A stretch of 64,000 nt of DNA, from assembly GCF_023078275.1 (NCBI RefSeq), contig NC_062994.1:9433545-9497544 (forward strand). The letters run 5' to 3'. Shown here in pieces: positions 21,879 to 33,136 of this stretch; position 1 is the first letter of the stretch, and the number at the start of each line of letters is the position of its first letter. Both the position numbers and the translations under genes were made by a program. The DNA is from Leguminivora glycinivorella. Lineage: Eukaryota > Arthropoda > Insecta > Lepidoptera > Tortricidae. Below the pieces are notes generated by a model. That model was not told where the DNA came from. It was given only the letters and a program-made list of their open reading frames with translations, and ran no database searches.

Positions 21879-22981
21879 CTACATAAATGGAGGCTGCACG
21901 CACACCTGCCTTAGGTATCTCGAACATCCAATAACTGGTGGGAAAGGTGGCACCACTGGGACCCCACAAGTGGGCACCTCTAGCGTTGTAGCACAAGCAC
22001 ATGTGGGCTTGCCTTGAGCGCAGCCGAACGGGGTTTCAATTGTCGGGGTTACGCAAGTACAGGTAGTTTTAACTTTTGGTAACCCGCAAGGGACTTCTAC
22101 GCATCCGCAAGGGTTTACTGGCGCGCAACCGCATCCACCACACCCACATCCACAGCTGCAACCGCATCCACCACAGCCGCAACCGCATCCACCACAGCCG
22201 CAACCGCATCCACCACAGTTACAGGACGGAGCCGCGCAACCACAAACCCCATAAGGAGCAAGACTCCCAGAACAACCACAAGGAGGTAAGAAACTAGGTG
22301 CTACAACCCCTCCAAACTCAGTAGATCCAGTAGAATACCCGATCGACGGCAGATTATAACTATACACAGACTGACATCGCGGGCAACCGTCGACGACCCT
22401 CACACTAGGGTCACTGCAACCACAAGTAGTAGCTAACCCAACCGTAGGAGTATTACGTCCGCAGAGATTCCCAAGAACTTGCGCACCGCAGGCACACGCT
22501 CCAAAAGCGTTACCACACCCGCAAGTTGTAACGGGGACTATAGGATTTGGTAACCCTATGGCGGGGTTTGGTAACCCTACTGCGGGGTTGAAGCCGCAAG
22601 GGGGTACAATAGGGGGGAGGAGACCGCACAGTTCTGGGCAGCCGCAAGACTTGAGACAGCCGCATGGTGGGAGCGGGAGGGGGATAGGGCTGGCGAAGGA
22701 CAGAAGGTTTTTGAGCGGCAGCGGAAGGTTTGATGGCAGTAGACCGCATGTGCAGTCTTGGGCGGTAACCTAAAAAAATACAAGTTTTGTAAAATTACAT
22801 TCATTGATAATAAAAAAAATGAAAATTAAGATATGACGTCGTTCATTAGGTATACAAATGCTTTTATAAAACGAAAAAAAATAATTATAAAATGAAAAAA
22901 ATATGTTTTTTTTTATAAAATGAGTTTATCACTTACATTGTAACCTAATAATAAACAAATAAATGTGATATATGAACGCAT
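21879..22981 (-). CDS. Secreted Cys/Gly-rich protein (two exons), chorion-like composition
   Basis: Exon 1 is 22937-22981 (MRSYITFICLLLGYN, then GTAAGT). Exon 2 is 21879-22769, after TTTTTTTAG, reading V-T-A-Q-D-C-T-C-G-L-L, phase 0, about 311 residues. After a Pro/Leu-rich segment (L-L-S-F-A-S-P-I-P-L-P-L-P-P-C-G-C) come V/I-G-L-P-N-P repeats. Dispersed C-G-C and T-C-G-C motifs follow, then a central tract of C-G-G-C-G-C-G units. The tail S-R-Y-L-R-Q-V-C-V-Q-P-P-F-M resembles K-Y-L-K-K-I-P-I-P-P-P-C-L of the neighbouring genes. The Cys-Gly tract and split signal peptide recall high-cysteine chorion proteins. No canonical chorion central domain is visible, so relationship is an inference. It is convergent with the 18406 gene. 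AATAAA (minus strand) is near 21812. Confidence 0.8.
22130..22220 (-). repeat. Coding tandem repeat, 21-base unit
   Basis: The unit CCGCAACCGCATCCACCACA plus G recurs about three to four times, encoding C-G-G-C-G-C-G in the 21879-22981 protein. Confidence 0.7.
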
Positions 22982-23030
22982 TGTCTTAAATGCTATTTGT
23001 GACTGTACAATAAACACTAAAAAAGTAACA

Positions 23031-23038
23031 TTTATATA
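23031..23038 (-). promoter_or_regulatory. TATA box of the 21879-22981 gene
   Basis: TATATAAA on the minus strand, 50 bases upstream of the ATG at 22981, the same spacing as the 12821 gene. Confidence 0.45.
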
Positions 23039-23280
23039 CACTTACCGCAAGATACCTAAAGATAATTTCAAAGCAAAAAAACATTTATTTACACAATATC
23101 TCGATTACAATACAAAATTGGCGATAATATATTCCTTATCTATAATAATATTTTCATTATAACTGTAATACACTGACATAATTATTTATCTTGATTGCAT
23201 AGGTATGTTTTATCGATAAAATTTCAATAAAATAATATTAGAAAAAATCTATCGTTTCTTTGCTCACTAAACAATAACTA

Positions 23281-24725
23281 CAGAGTGGGGCCTGTAACAA
23301 AGGCGAAGAATTAAACTGTAGGCTATTCTCCTTATACTGATCAACATTTGTTCAGTGACTTTTAAAAATTATGAAGTCTTTAAATTTTTAATTTTTCATA
23401 CAAAATAAATATTAGCTTCAATTAGGGTATGCAAAAACCGGTTAACTTAAAAAACCGGTTAATAACCGAGACTTCCTTCAAAACCGGTTAACCGGTTATT
23501 AACCGGTTTGATTCGTCAGTTTTGCGTTTTCTGGGCATGTCGCGAAGGTCTACAGTTCCCACGTTCCCAGAGCCCCTAATAATACAAGCAATTGATGTAA
23601 GAAAACCAAGATCTCCATTTTACCTTTCTTTTAAAAAATATAGTTTGAAATATACGGTAGAATTTGCGTCATTTGCGACCACCACAACAAACTACTTTCT
23701 GATTTAGATTTCTTCTCATGCTCCCGTGCGTCATTCAAAGCTGATGTTGTAAAATTATATACAAAAAAATAAAAATAAAAGTTCACCATTTAGCATGTTA
23801 GCTTTAGGTTTTGCAGTAGTTAGAAATACTTAGTTATACCTTACTGTTTGCATGTTGCTAGGTTTAAATACCAATACCACGTATGTTCGCAGTGGGATAT
23901 GTTCAAGGAAACATCTTAATCTATTTTGTACTAGATACGTATATTTATTTATGTTATATTCTTCACTTGTATGTTTCTGTTTTATCTCCTTGTAATAAAA
24001 TAAATAAATAAAATAAATAATAGTCTCCGGTTACAACGACGCTCAAGGGACCGCTGATATTACGTCATACTAACCGGATGTCGTACAAAACGAATTTCAT
24101 TTCTTTTAATTAAAAGTAATATCTACATCTCTATTACTAAAACAATTCAATCAATAGGTTTATTTACAGGGTATTATTATCATAGTATTAACACCTTATT
24201 TTATTGTGACTTGTTTAGTTAGAAAAGTCCTTTTTAGTATGCGTGCTTGCTCATCATTTGTAAGTTAAGCTAGTTTATACGCAATCGAAAAATACAAATT
24301 GGGTTCTATTTAGCTTAGAAGATTAGACCCGAGGCGAACAAATTGTTAAAATTTTAAAAGCAATACTCCAAAAAGTTACATGGCCACAATGTAATCTTGC
24401 TACTTGTTGTAGGCAAGACAGGGGGCCGTGCTCGGGTGGAAGTAGCTTTATTTCCTCAATTTACTAGTAAAACTAAAAACGATGTCGCTCGTCGTTGCAA
24501 CCGGACTTGATAGCTTCAATGTACGCCATTATTGTTGTCATTGACGTTGTCTGTCACACTTTAGACTTAACAGAATTCGCAATACATTACCTCTTAGAAA
24601 AAACTTTCAAGGGTGATAAAAATCAAAATACAAGTTATTTTTAAAAGTCGCCGAACAAATGTTGATCAGTATAAGGAGAATAGCTTACAGTTCAATTCTT
24701 CGCCTTTGTTACAGGCCCCACTCTG
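23281..24725. mobile_element. 1.45-kb TIR transposon with TA target duplication
   Basis: Ends CAGAGTGGGGCCTGTAAC / GTTACAGGCCCCACTCTG are inverted over about 85 bases (also TTCTCCTTATACTGATCAAC and its complement). Both ends are flanked by TA (23279-23280 and 24726-24727), as in Tc1/mariner-type elements. No transposase is readable, so it is non-autonomous. The left interior carries several A-C-C-G-G-T-T runs (23436-23505). Confidence 0.75.
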
Positions 24726-25099
24726 TATATTGGACCTAAAATCGAACATATAAAAAAATAATTATATAAAAAAAATATGTTCAATCGATTATAAATCGCC
24801 ATATATGCTACAGTCTGATCCCTTTCAAATCAATATGTAAGAGATAATTTTTAAGAAAAAAAAAACCGTCGCCTTTCGGGTTCTGGTGAAAGCTACTTGC
24901 GAATGTTGGATTAAGTAGAAATGTGCAGGTATTTTTTAAAACTGCTTTTAATGCTTTAATTATTAGATGGCAACACAAATGAATATACGTATAACGTTAA
25001 GGTTTGAGGAGTTTCCTCAATTCCTCATGAATCCGATTATAAGAAATCGAAGCTTGACAAACTTTGACTTGAAAACTCAATATGCTTAACAAACATAAC

Positions 25100-25700
25100 T
25101 AAATGCTTTTCTTACAAAAATACCAAAGTCACTATGAGTGTGCCGCTCAGATTTGAGGAGTTGGGTTCTGACGATCATCAGCAGTTCCACTGCACCAACT
25201 ATCACTGTTCTCACTGTTCTTATAAAAATACCAAAGTCACGTAAGCGTGCCGTTCAGATTTGATGTTCGGTTCTGACCATCATCAGGAGTTCCACTGTAC
25301 CAAATGTCACTGTTCTAGAAAGTCATGCTGTTCTATAAAAAGCAAAGTCACTATAAGCGCGCCGTTCAGATTTGAGGAGTTTGGTTCTGGCCATCATCAG
25401 CAGTTCCACTGCACCAAATGTCACTGTTCTGGACGAAAGTGCATGCTGTTCTTATAAAAATATCAAAGTCACTATAAGCGTGCCGTTCAGATTTGAGGAG
25501 TTCGGTTCTGACCATCATCAGGAGTTCCACTGCACCAAATGTCACTGTTCTGGACGAAAGTGCATGCTGTTCTTATAAAAATACCAAAGTCACTATAAGC
25601 GTGCCGTTCAGATTTGAGGAGTTCCGTTCTGGCCATCATCAGCAGTTCCACTGCACCAAATGTCACTGTTCCGTACCTAAATGCATGCTGTTCCTTTAAA
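25100..25700. repeat. Tandem array, about 121-base unit
   Basis: Units with CAAAGTCACTATAAGCGTGC, GTTCAGATTTGAGGAGTT, CATCATCAG and CCAAATGTCACTGTTC repeat about five times. Those starting near 25330, 25450 and 25570 are nearly identical and spaced 121 bases; the outer ones are shorter and more diverged. Short ORFs repeated at 121-base offset are a by-product. Confidence 0.75.
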
Positions 25701-25984
25701 AACACAAAAATCACCATATGTATACCTTTCAAATTCGAGGAGTTCCCTCGATTTCTCCAGGATCCCATCATCAGAACTGGGTTCTGAGAAAAATGGAACC
25801 AATCTGTATGCATAATTTCAATCAAAAAAATTTTTCAAAATCGGTCCAGTAACGACGGAGATATCGAGGAACAAACATAAAAAAAAAAACAATAAAAAAA
25901 ACATACAGACGACTTGAGATTTGAGAACCGTCCTTCTTGAGAGATTTGAGGCGACGGTTAATAACCACAAAATTAAAATTTTGA

Positions 25985-26225
25985 AAAAACCCCCGACCGC
26001 GACATAGTGGACCGATTTTCATGAAACATGGCTAAGAACACTCCCGACTAACTCAGCTTTCAGACAAAAAAACTAAACCTAAATCGGTTCATCCGTTTGG
26101 GAGCTACGATGCCACAGACAGACACACACACAGACAAACAGACAGACAGACAGACAGACGGACAGACAGACAGACAGACACGTCAAACTTATAACACCCC
26201 TTCGTTTTTGCGTCGGGGGTTAAAA
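25985..26225 (-). repeat. ACCCCCGACGCAAAAACGA-type dispersed element
   Basis: Ends AAACCCCCGACCGCGAC and TTTTTGCGTCGGGGGTT with the shared ACATGGCTAAGAACACTCCC block and a CAGA-rich microsatellite. Other copies are 9555-9810, 28422-28640 and 57623-57795. Confidence 0.6.
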
Positions 26226-27925
26226 ATGGGACGACACTACTATGTAGAAACTTTTTAATTTTTCCTCTTTTTGGTCAGACTATACCTGCCTCCTAGTCAA
26301 ATCAGCTTCTTTTTTTTTAAGAACTGTCAAAACGAATTTGAACGACTTGCTTATGGAATTAATATGAAATCGAGTTGAGTGACGTCACGATCAACTCAGT
26401 TATTTATATATTTCTACCTGACTTAATAGAAATTGGACTTAAAAATAACTTTTGTCCATATTATATTTTTCTTATAACTATGCTTTATTTCGTGCGTGAA
26501 ATAAAATCAGTCAAGTTCCCTAACGGTTTGTGGCAATTGTGTCTTATTTCACAAAATCAAAATAATTTATTCAGCAAATAGGCCACAGGGGCACTTTTAC
26601 ACGTCACATGTACGTACATATTTAGAAAATATTTAAAATTGAGTTGAAATTACAATTAACTAAAGTTAACTCTATACAATTAATTAGAGATGTAGAAGGT
26701 CTCTAAATGTCGAATTACAACCAAGAACTACACTAAATATAAAAAGTACAAATACAAAAAAAAAAAAGTCTAAAATTACTTTAGAGGTGCAAATGACTCT
26801 AAATGTCACAACTAAAGATAAAATGTATATCTACTTAATCTAATTCTCCTTAGAAATGTATATGGTCTCCATGAGTCAAAATCATATATTTAAAATATTC
26901 ACTAAAAGAAAGGAAACAAACGACAACCGAACAAAGTGTCCTAATTTAATAAAAATTTGAATTAAAGTTACTAAGTTATAACAGCCCCAGTAAGCTTAAA
27001 CAGACCGGTCTTCACAGACGGCACCCGTTCACGAGTATGACAATAGTGAAAATTATCGCCAGACAATGACACTTCGCGGTTCATTCCCTGATCAACACGC
27101 AAATATTAACGCTGAGTAACAATGTTACTTATCAACCCAGAAATCACAGAATATCGGTTAAATTATGATAACAAACCGTTATCATGTACTTGCGGCAAAA
27201 CTAACTTTCGTTGTCGCTCGAAAAACCGCTATTTTTAAACCGGTTTTTAGGGGAACGCTTTCATAAAGGTTTCGTTCGATTAACCGGTTTAGAACAAACT
27301 AAATCGGTTTATTCCAGCATGATAGGTAATACTGTTCTAACCAAACAAAAGAGCCGCTGAACGTAGATATTTACGCGGCGCCGGTGCGTCTCGCCACTCG
27401 TAGAATAAACCGGTGTATTTCGGTTAAAATAAAGTTTTCATAATGTTCGCGTTCTTTACAAAGTTCGGAGTAAAATCGAAATTAACCGGTTTTTACCGGT
27501 AAAAAATAAACCAGTTCCGAGCCTTGGGCACAAAAGTGTCAAGTGTTTTACTGTGGTGAAATAGGCCACGGGTTTGGTTTCAATAAAAACGAACTTTGTT
27601 TTAGCATAATCTTTATTTCTTTAAACTACACATCTATACAACAATGAGTGAACATTTGGTAAACTATATAATATATAATCTAATTTACAAAATGCATTGT
27701 AAAATATCTTTATTTAAAATAAAGTCTATTGTTTTGTAGTAAACCAGTTTTAAGTTCTGACAAACCTCCTTTTTTATGTACTTATATAGTACAACATGCA
27801 TACCCAATTCCTCTTTTAGTATTAAAATTAAGTCAAATATAAGTTCAGTATACAATTTATGTAGGTACATAAAATGCAAATACATGCAAAACTCCGTATA
27901 GACAAAGTCTCCAAGATAGCTCAGT

Positions 27926-28259
27926 GTAGGGTTCCGTAGTATTTTTCTCAAAAACAGATCAAGTTCAAAACAATTTACCTAGAAAGTCTTTATAAAGTTC
28001 TCATATGGTTCAAAAGTTAGAGGGGGGGGACGCACTTTTTTTTCTTTAGGAGCGATTATTTCCGAAAATATTAATATTATCAAAAAACAATCTTAGTAAA
28101 CCCTTATTCATTTTCAAATACCTATCCAACAAAAAACGTCAGCCCCCTCTCAGAACCATCAAGAAAAATATGCTAACGGTTACTGAGATTATACGCGGAC
28201 GGACGGACAGACAGACATGGCGAAACTATAAGGGTTCCTAGTTGACTACGGAACCCTAA
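27926..28259. repeat. Element with AGGGTTCCGTA / TACGGAACCCT ends
   Basis: Inverted ends AGGGTTCCGTAGT / TACGGAACCCTAA. It shares TCAAAACAATTT, GGGGACGCACTTTTTT and GACATGGCGAAACTATAAGG with 37514-38019. Confidence 0.6.
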
Positions 28260-28421
28260 AAACGTACCTCAGATGGTTCTGAATAAATTTATATCTAGAT
28301 GGCGGTACAGCTTTAGGTGATTCTCGGCTAGATGGCGCTAATATTAATATTTGTCAATTTTAACACATATCAAGTTAGTAAAGAGATTGCAGTCTATGCA
28401 CTGTGACTATACATTCATTTT

Positions 28422-28640
28422 TAACCCCCGACGCAAAAACGACGGGGTGTAACACGTCAAACTTATAACAGTTATAAGTTTGACGTGTCTGTCTGTGGCA
28501 TCGTAGCTCCCGAACGGATGAAACGATTTCGATTTAGTTTTTTTTTTGTTTGAAAGCTGAGTTAGTCGGGAGTGTTTTAGCCATGTTTCGTGAAAATCGA
28601 TCCACTATGTCGGGGTTTTTTTTTTTTTCAAAATTTTATT
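28422..28640 (+). repeat. ACCCCCGACGCAAAAACGA-type dispersed element
   Basis: Starts TTTAACCCCCGACGCAAAAA and contains GAAAGCTGAGTTAGTCGGGA, ending in a T-run after GTCGGGG. Confidence 0.6.
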
Positions 28641-29374
28641 ACTTTGACAGTTATTCTCTATGTTCTCGATTCACTTTGGGTGATTCCAGAGAATGTCCCT
28701 CAAGAATTGTGATTCTTCTATTAACTTCTTAAAACGCTAAGAAAGCGAATTTGTGTTTTGTGATAATATTCCATGACTTGGCTAACATATTGGCAGTAGG
28801 TATATTCTAGAGCTTTGCGTATTTTGTTGAAGTAGCCATCATACAAGACTAGATTTGCAAATAGAAAAAAAAACAATGAATAAAAAACTTTTTTTTTAAA
28901 TAAGGTTTTTTCGGATGAACAAATAATTCGACAATAACGGTTTTTTTTTTATTTTAACGTTTCAATAACAATACCGTACATTTTAATTCGATAAACATTC
29001 AGTATACAAATGTTTATTGGGGAATCCCCGATGCGGCGTGGAGCGTGGTCAGCGTGGAGAGGCGGTGGTGTTGCCAACAGTAAATAGAGACAATATAAAA
29101 TAAGACCAGAAATTAAAGTTATTAAATTTAATTCGTTCAGTAGTTAACATAAATTCTAAAAAACCGTACAAGTGCAAAATTTTGAGATTTCGTATTTCAG
29201 AAAAAAAAACACATTCCAGAAAAAAGCTGTTTTTTTTTTCAAGTCAGAAAAAAAACCGGTTTTTGCAACCCTATACAAGACAAAAGGATTACGTAATGGA
29301 CTTTCTCGATGAGTGCACCTTTGGTATTTTATAGCGCACTATTTTATAAACTGTCCGGACTACACTGAAGGTTT

Positions 29375-32300
29375 TCATTCGCTCCTCATTGGTGGAGGCT
29401 TACCGCTCGCTAACACAGACTTCATAGTCTTTAACATACTAGGAATGAGTCCCATGTGCTTGTCGACACACTTTACTGCACACTTCTCGAAGTCTATCGT
29501 GCATTTATCGATCTGGAAATGAAAAAGAAATATTATAGGACATTCTTACACAAAGCTTGTGTTGTGGCTACTCAGAAAACGATAAATATAATCCATAATA
29601 ATATTATAAATGGGAAAGTGTGTGTGTCTGTTTGTTTGTCCGTCTTTCACGGCAAAACGGAGCAACGAATCGACGCGATTTTTTATATGGTGATAGTTGA
29701 AGGGATGGGAGTGACATAGGCTACTTTTTATCTCTTTCTAACGCGAGCGAAGCCGCGGGAAAAAGCTAGTATATTATACAAATAATTCCAACGAACATAG
29801 CCTGGCTCGCACCACTGAGTTTTCAGAACTTATGTGCTTTTTATCATTGGGTATTTACCAGTCTCTTTTCGGTGGAGGAAAACATCGCGAGGAAACCTGA
29901 CTAATCCTTTGGGTTGGAAGGTCAGATGCCAGTCGCTTTCGTAAAAACTGGTGCTTACGCTAAATCTCGGGATTAGTTGTCAAAGCGGACCCCAAGCTCC
30001 CATAAGATTTGGCATGTGCCGGGATAACGCAAGGAGGATGATGAGGTTTAATTTAATTGGTTTGTTTAACAATAGTATTTACTACAGATACTATAGATCA
30101 AGCAAACGTATTTACTTAGCGTGTCAAATGAACTCAGTAAAATCCACTGAGATCTCCGTCTTTGATCGCAGCTTGCAGCTTTCAGGCGTCAGTCTTTGTA
30201 AGTTGAAGTCAACAAAAACATTAAAAATGCCTCGTTTATTTAACAACACAAAATTTATGAGCATTCAAGGCTCTGAGACATTTAAAATCGCAGGCAAGTA
30301 ACAACTTCAGTACAAATTCACGCTAGGCCCCTATATAAATAGATGAACTTGTTTCTTCTATCGAAATCTAGTTCTGTGGTATTAACGATTAAAGCTCGGC
30401 CACACATGCGCGTTATGATAGCGTAGGCGGAGCGGTAGCGGAGCGCAACGATAGCGGTGCGTCGGACGAACGCTGGCGTTGCGCCCAGCGGACGCCGGCG
30501 GGAACTAACGAGCACACATTGCGAGCGGAATGCGCGCGGATTGCGAGCGGAACGTCAGCTCCACTGACGCTCCGCTAACGCAACTCTATCAAAACGCTTT
30601 ATGTGTGGCGGAGGCTTTACTTCCACTTCACTACTTGTTACAAGTACTTATTATGGGGTCATGCCCGAAATACAAGATTATCTAATATACTTACAGTCTC
30701 TTGGCTAGGGTCCGGGCCAAGCCTGTCTCGCGCCGAATCATTGCAGTCCATGACACAGCGCTGTAGCCTGTTTTGGAAGTGGTTTATTTCAGTCTGTGAA
30801 AATAAAGGGGCTTAATAGTTATTTGTTATATTATACAAGGGGGCAAAGTTGTATTTTAACGCCGAGTGTGGAATTGAAAAACGAGCAAGTGAAAGGATTC
30901 TATAGTTGAACCACGAGCGAAGCGAGTGGTTCGAGAATAGAATCCTGAACTTGCGAGTTTTTTAACACACGAGAAGTAAAATACATTTGCACCCGAGTGT
31001 AACACAAAACTTTTCCCCTCACTATAGCGAGGAAACTACAACGCAACAAATGCATTTATCACTGCTTCCAGTAGTTCCACAGGTGGTAAATCATCTTTAT
31101 TACTAGATTCACCTACTTTTATCAATTTTAAAGCAGATAATTTGACTTTATTCAATGTCAAATTACTTTACCCACTAGTGGATAAAATGCGTTTTTACCC
31201 GCTGGTATTAAAGGACAAAACACGTGTTTCCGAGCTAGTGAGGGGAAAAAATCATTTCAGCTTTTAACCCGTGGAGCGACCGCCCCCTAAATTACATACT
31301 ATTTATTGACCAGTGGCGGCTGGTGAAAATGTCTGCTAGGCAACACCAAAGCTAAAAGAAACCTACCTTAACTTAACATTAGTTACTCAGTTTTAGGCAA
31401 GCCGGTGGGAATCGGCTTGTATGGACCAGCCGCTGCTGTTATTGACACCGTGTGTCAATAGGACGCTCCACGGGTTAAAGTGTAAATGGAAAATTTATAT
31501 TTAATATATTTTAGTCCATACACGTTTGGGTGGGACTCAGACGGGTTGACTGTATGAAGATGTCGACTGGCGGTAGCCTATACATGCAGTCCACATGGCT
31601 TATGACCATATCCCGGCCGGCGAGAGCAAAAATGCGTCTGCTCCTAATGCTTAATTAAATATCGACTATTCTATAGACATATGGATGTCGATAGAATAGT
31701 CGACTTTTAATTAAGCACAATTATTATATTATTTTTTTAAATTGAGCCTGAGTATTTGTTATTTATTTCTGTTACTGTCTTACAGTACAGTTCCGATTAC
31801 TACAGTAGATTTAGAACGGTCCTTTAGTTGGATGAAATGAATTTTATCGGCAAGGCAAAGGAGTTAAAAATCAGAAAATTTAGAAAAAATGCTAATTGTA
31901 TATTACGAAAATTACATAAAATACTGAATAAATACAAACACTTGGTTTTAATTTTGTTTACAACAATAATTAATACTTCTGCATATCATAACGGTGGTCC
32001 AGTACATCGTGTTGTTTTTATTGACATCAACCAAAGTGTGTGTCCTCGCACTATTAAGCTGTCAACGCATTTTTGCTCTCGCCGGCCGGGGTATGCTTAT
32101 GACCGTGTTCAATGGAGACATGCTATGCTACTTGTGTTTATGATTCTTGGGTTTGAAGGAAGAATATACACCCTATTGCTGTGCACAGGGCTCTTGCTCT
32201 CTATCACCCTCGCGCTAGTCTAATGTGGATGTGGATTTCACATAATGTAGTGCAAAAAGGGTTTCCTTCGTAGTTTTCCGGAAACGTTCGTATTCGTCAT

Positions 32301-33136
32301 GCTGGTTCAGTCAAATTCAGTACATCTTGTACTGAGACTGACTGAAATAGAATGACACGTTCATGTGTTTCCGTAACAATATGAAGGCAAATTTTTTCTC
32401 ACTGCATCTGTACACCTTTGAATTTATTCACAGGCATGCACTTAATTTTCTTTTAGTAAGAAAAAAGCAAAAGTTTTATTATTACATACCTGTACATAGT
32501 TGTTAGCTAGATTGAGGGAGGTAGTACAGTTGTCTATGCATCCGTGCACTCTTTCTAGAGTGTTCTGCTGGTTATCGCAGCACTGAGCCGCACATCTGTG
32601 CATGTCACCCTGAAAAACATAATTATATGATAATTATTTGACGACCGGTCTGGCCTAGCAGGTAGTGACTCTGCCTGCTAAGTTGTGGTCCTGGGTTTGA
32701 ATCCCGGTAAGGGCATTTATTTGTGTGACAAGCACAGATATTTGTTCCTGAGTCATGGATGTTTTCTATGTATATAAGTATGTATTTATCTATATAAGTG
32801 AGTATATCGTCGACTAGCACCCATAGTACAAGCTTTGCTTAGTTTGGGGCTAGGTTGATCTGTGTAAGGTGTCCCCCAATATTTATTTCTGAGGTTATGA
32901 TTAAACCATATCAATATGTTATTTTATTTATTATAATATAAAGAACGAAGAATAAAATAGGTCTCTCATTTATAGATGATGCAATATTAGATGAATTCAG
33001 ACCACCATTGCATAATATTACTAAGATAAGAACATAACCTAGAACTAACCTGCATTTTTCGCAAATAGCTTTTATCCAATTCATTGACGAGATTGGTCAT
33101 CTCCTGCTCTATCCGAAACTTTTGTGCTTCCACCAT
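29375..33136 (-). CDS. FAM136A: FAM136A homologue (four exons)
   Basis: Four phase-0 exons were reconstructed: 33050-33136 (M-V-E-A-Q-K-F-R-I-E-Q-E-M to Y-L-R-K-M-Q), 32490-32609 (G-D-M-H-R-C-A-A-Q-C-C-D to N-Y-V-Q), 30695-30793 (T-E-I-N-H-F-Q-N-R-L-Q-R-C-V-M-D-C-N-D) and 29375-29512 (I-D-K-C-T-I-D-F-E-K-C-A-V-K-C-V-D to stop). All have GT/AG borders. The product is about 147 residues, near the usual length of roughly 138. It is the small conserved helical FAM136A/DUF842 family, with paired C-x3-C motifs: R-C-A-A-Q-C, G-C-I-D-N-C, R-C-V-M-D-C and K-C-A-V-K-C. In animals the protein is associated with mitochondria; its exact function is poorly defined. Introns carry a SINE, a truncated TIR element, MITEs and a Helitron-like piece. 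It is the only housekeeping-type gene in the window and interrupts the secreted-protein cluster. Confidence 0.93.
29592..29770 (+). mobile_element. Short Helitron-like element
   Basis: Same blocks as 13065-13307, ending GCGAAGCCGCGGGAAAAAGCTAG. It lies in the third FAM136A intron, close to exon 4. Confidence 0.55.
29815..30048 (+). repeat. SINE body (GAAAACATCGCGAGGAAACC family)
   Basis: Contains TTTTCGGTGGAGGAAAACAT, GTTGGAAGGTCAGATGCCAG, TCGCTTTCGTAAAAAC and GCCGGGATAACGCAAGGAGG. It is the plus-strand counterpart of 50955-51258 without a tRNA head. Isolated tails are at 44730-44795. Confidence 0.65.
30391..30619. repeat. MITE with AAAGCTCGGCCACACA ends
   Basis: Left AAAGCTCGGCCACACATGCG, right TTATGTGTGGCGGAGGCTTT, with GC-rich GGAGCGG/GAGCGGAACG repeats between. 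Intronic to FAM136A. Confidence 0.6.
30818..31250. mobile_element. Truncated copy of the 3.7-kb TIR element
   Basis: From AAGGGGGCAAAGTTGTATTT to GAGCTAGTGAGGGG the sequence follows the right half of 3727-4683, including the CCACGAGCGAAGCGAGTGG palindrome. The left half is absent. It lies just upstream of FAM136A exon 3, within the second intron. Confidence 0.65.
31605..32100. repeat. Inverted-repeat element with an inner palindrome
   Basis: The arms CCCGGCCGGCGAGAGCAAAA then ATGCG (31612-31636), and the complementary CGCATTTTTGCTCTCGCCGG (32062-32088), are inverted about 430 bases apart. Just inside the left arm, GCTTAATTAAATATCGACTA..TAGTCGACTTTTAATTAAGC (31651-31718) is a near-perfect hairpin. 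The 131-codon ORF across the right arm (31828-32223) has no protein-like signature and is not called. Confidence 0.55.
32640..32890 (+). repeat. tRNA-derived SINE, second copy
   Basis: The tRNA-like head (GGTCTGGCCTAGCAGGTAG.., B-box GGTTTGAATCC) and body match the minus-strand copy at 1699-1952. It lies about 30 bases beyond FAM136A exon 2, in the first FAM136A intron. Confidence 0.75.

Larger units (their letters stand above)
22982..29374. other. Gene-free repeat span
   Basis: Apart from the 23281-24725 transposon, the 25100-25700 array and the elements at 25985, 27926 and 28422, no exon was supported. A-C-C-G-G-T-T motifs recur at 23436-23505 and 27225-27515. 26240-27600 otherwise shows only AT-rich sequence. 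Confidence 0.45.

Noticed and set aside
21879..22981. Direct assignment as a classical high-cysteine chorion protein
   Set aside because: Cys-Gly tracts and split signal fit, but no canonical chorion central domain is visible and the tail matches the local family, so only chorion-like composition is claimed.
25372..25699. Repeated 68-codon ORFs with Cys/His
   Set aside because: They recur at exact 121-base offset because of the tandem DNA repeat; the C-x-x-C appearance is incidental.
25100..25700. CRISPR array
   Set aside because: The 121-base near-identical units leave no unique spacers, and the genome is a eukaryote.
31828..32223. 131-codon plus-strand ORF
   Set aside because: It spans the arm of an inverted-repeat element, lacks recognisable motifs and has no splice or TATA context.
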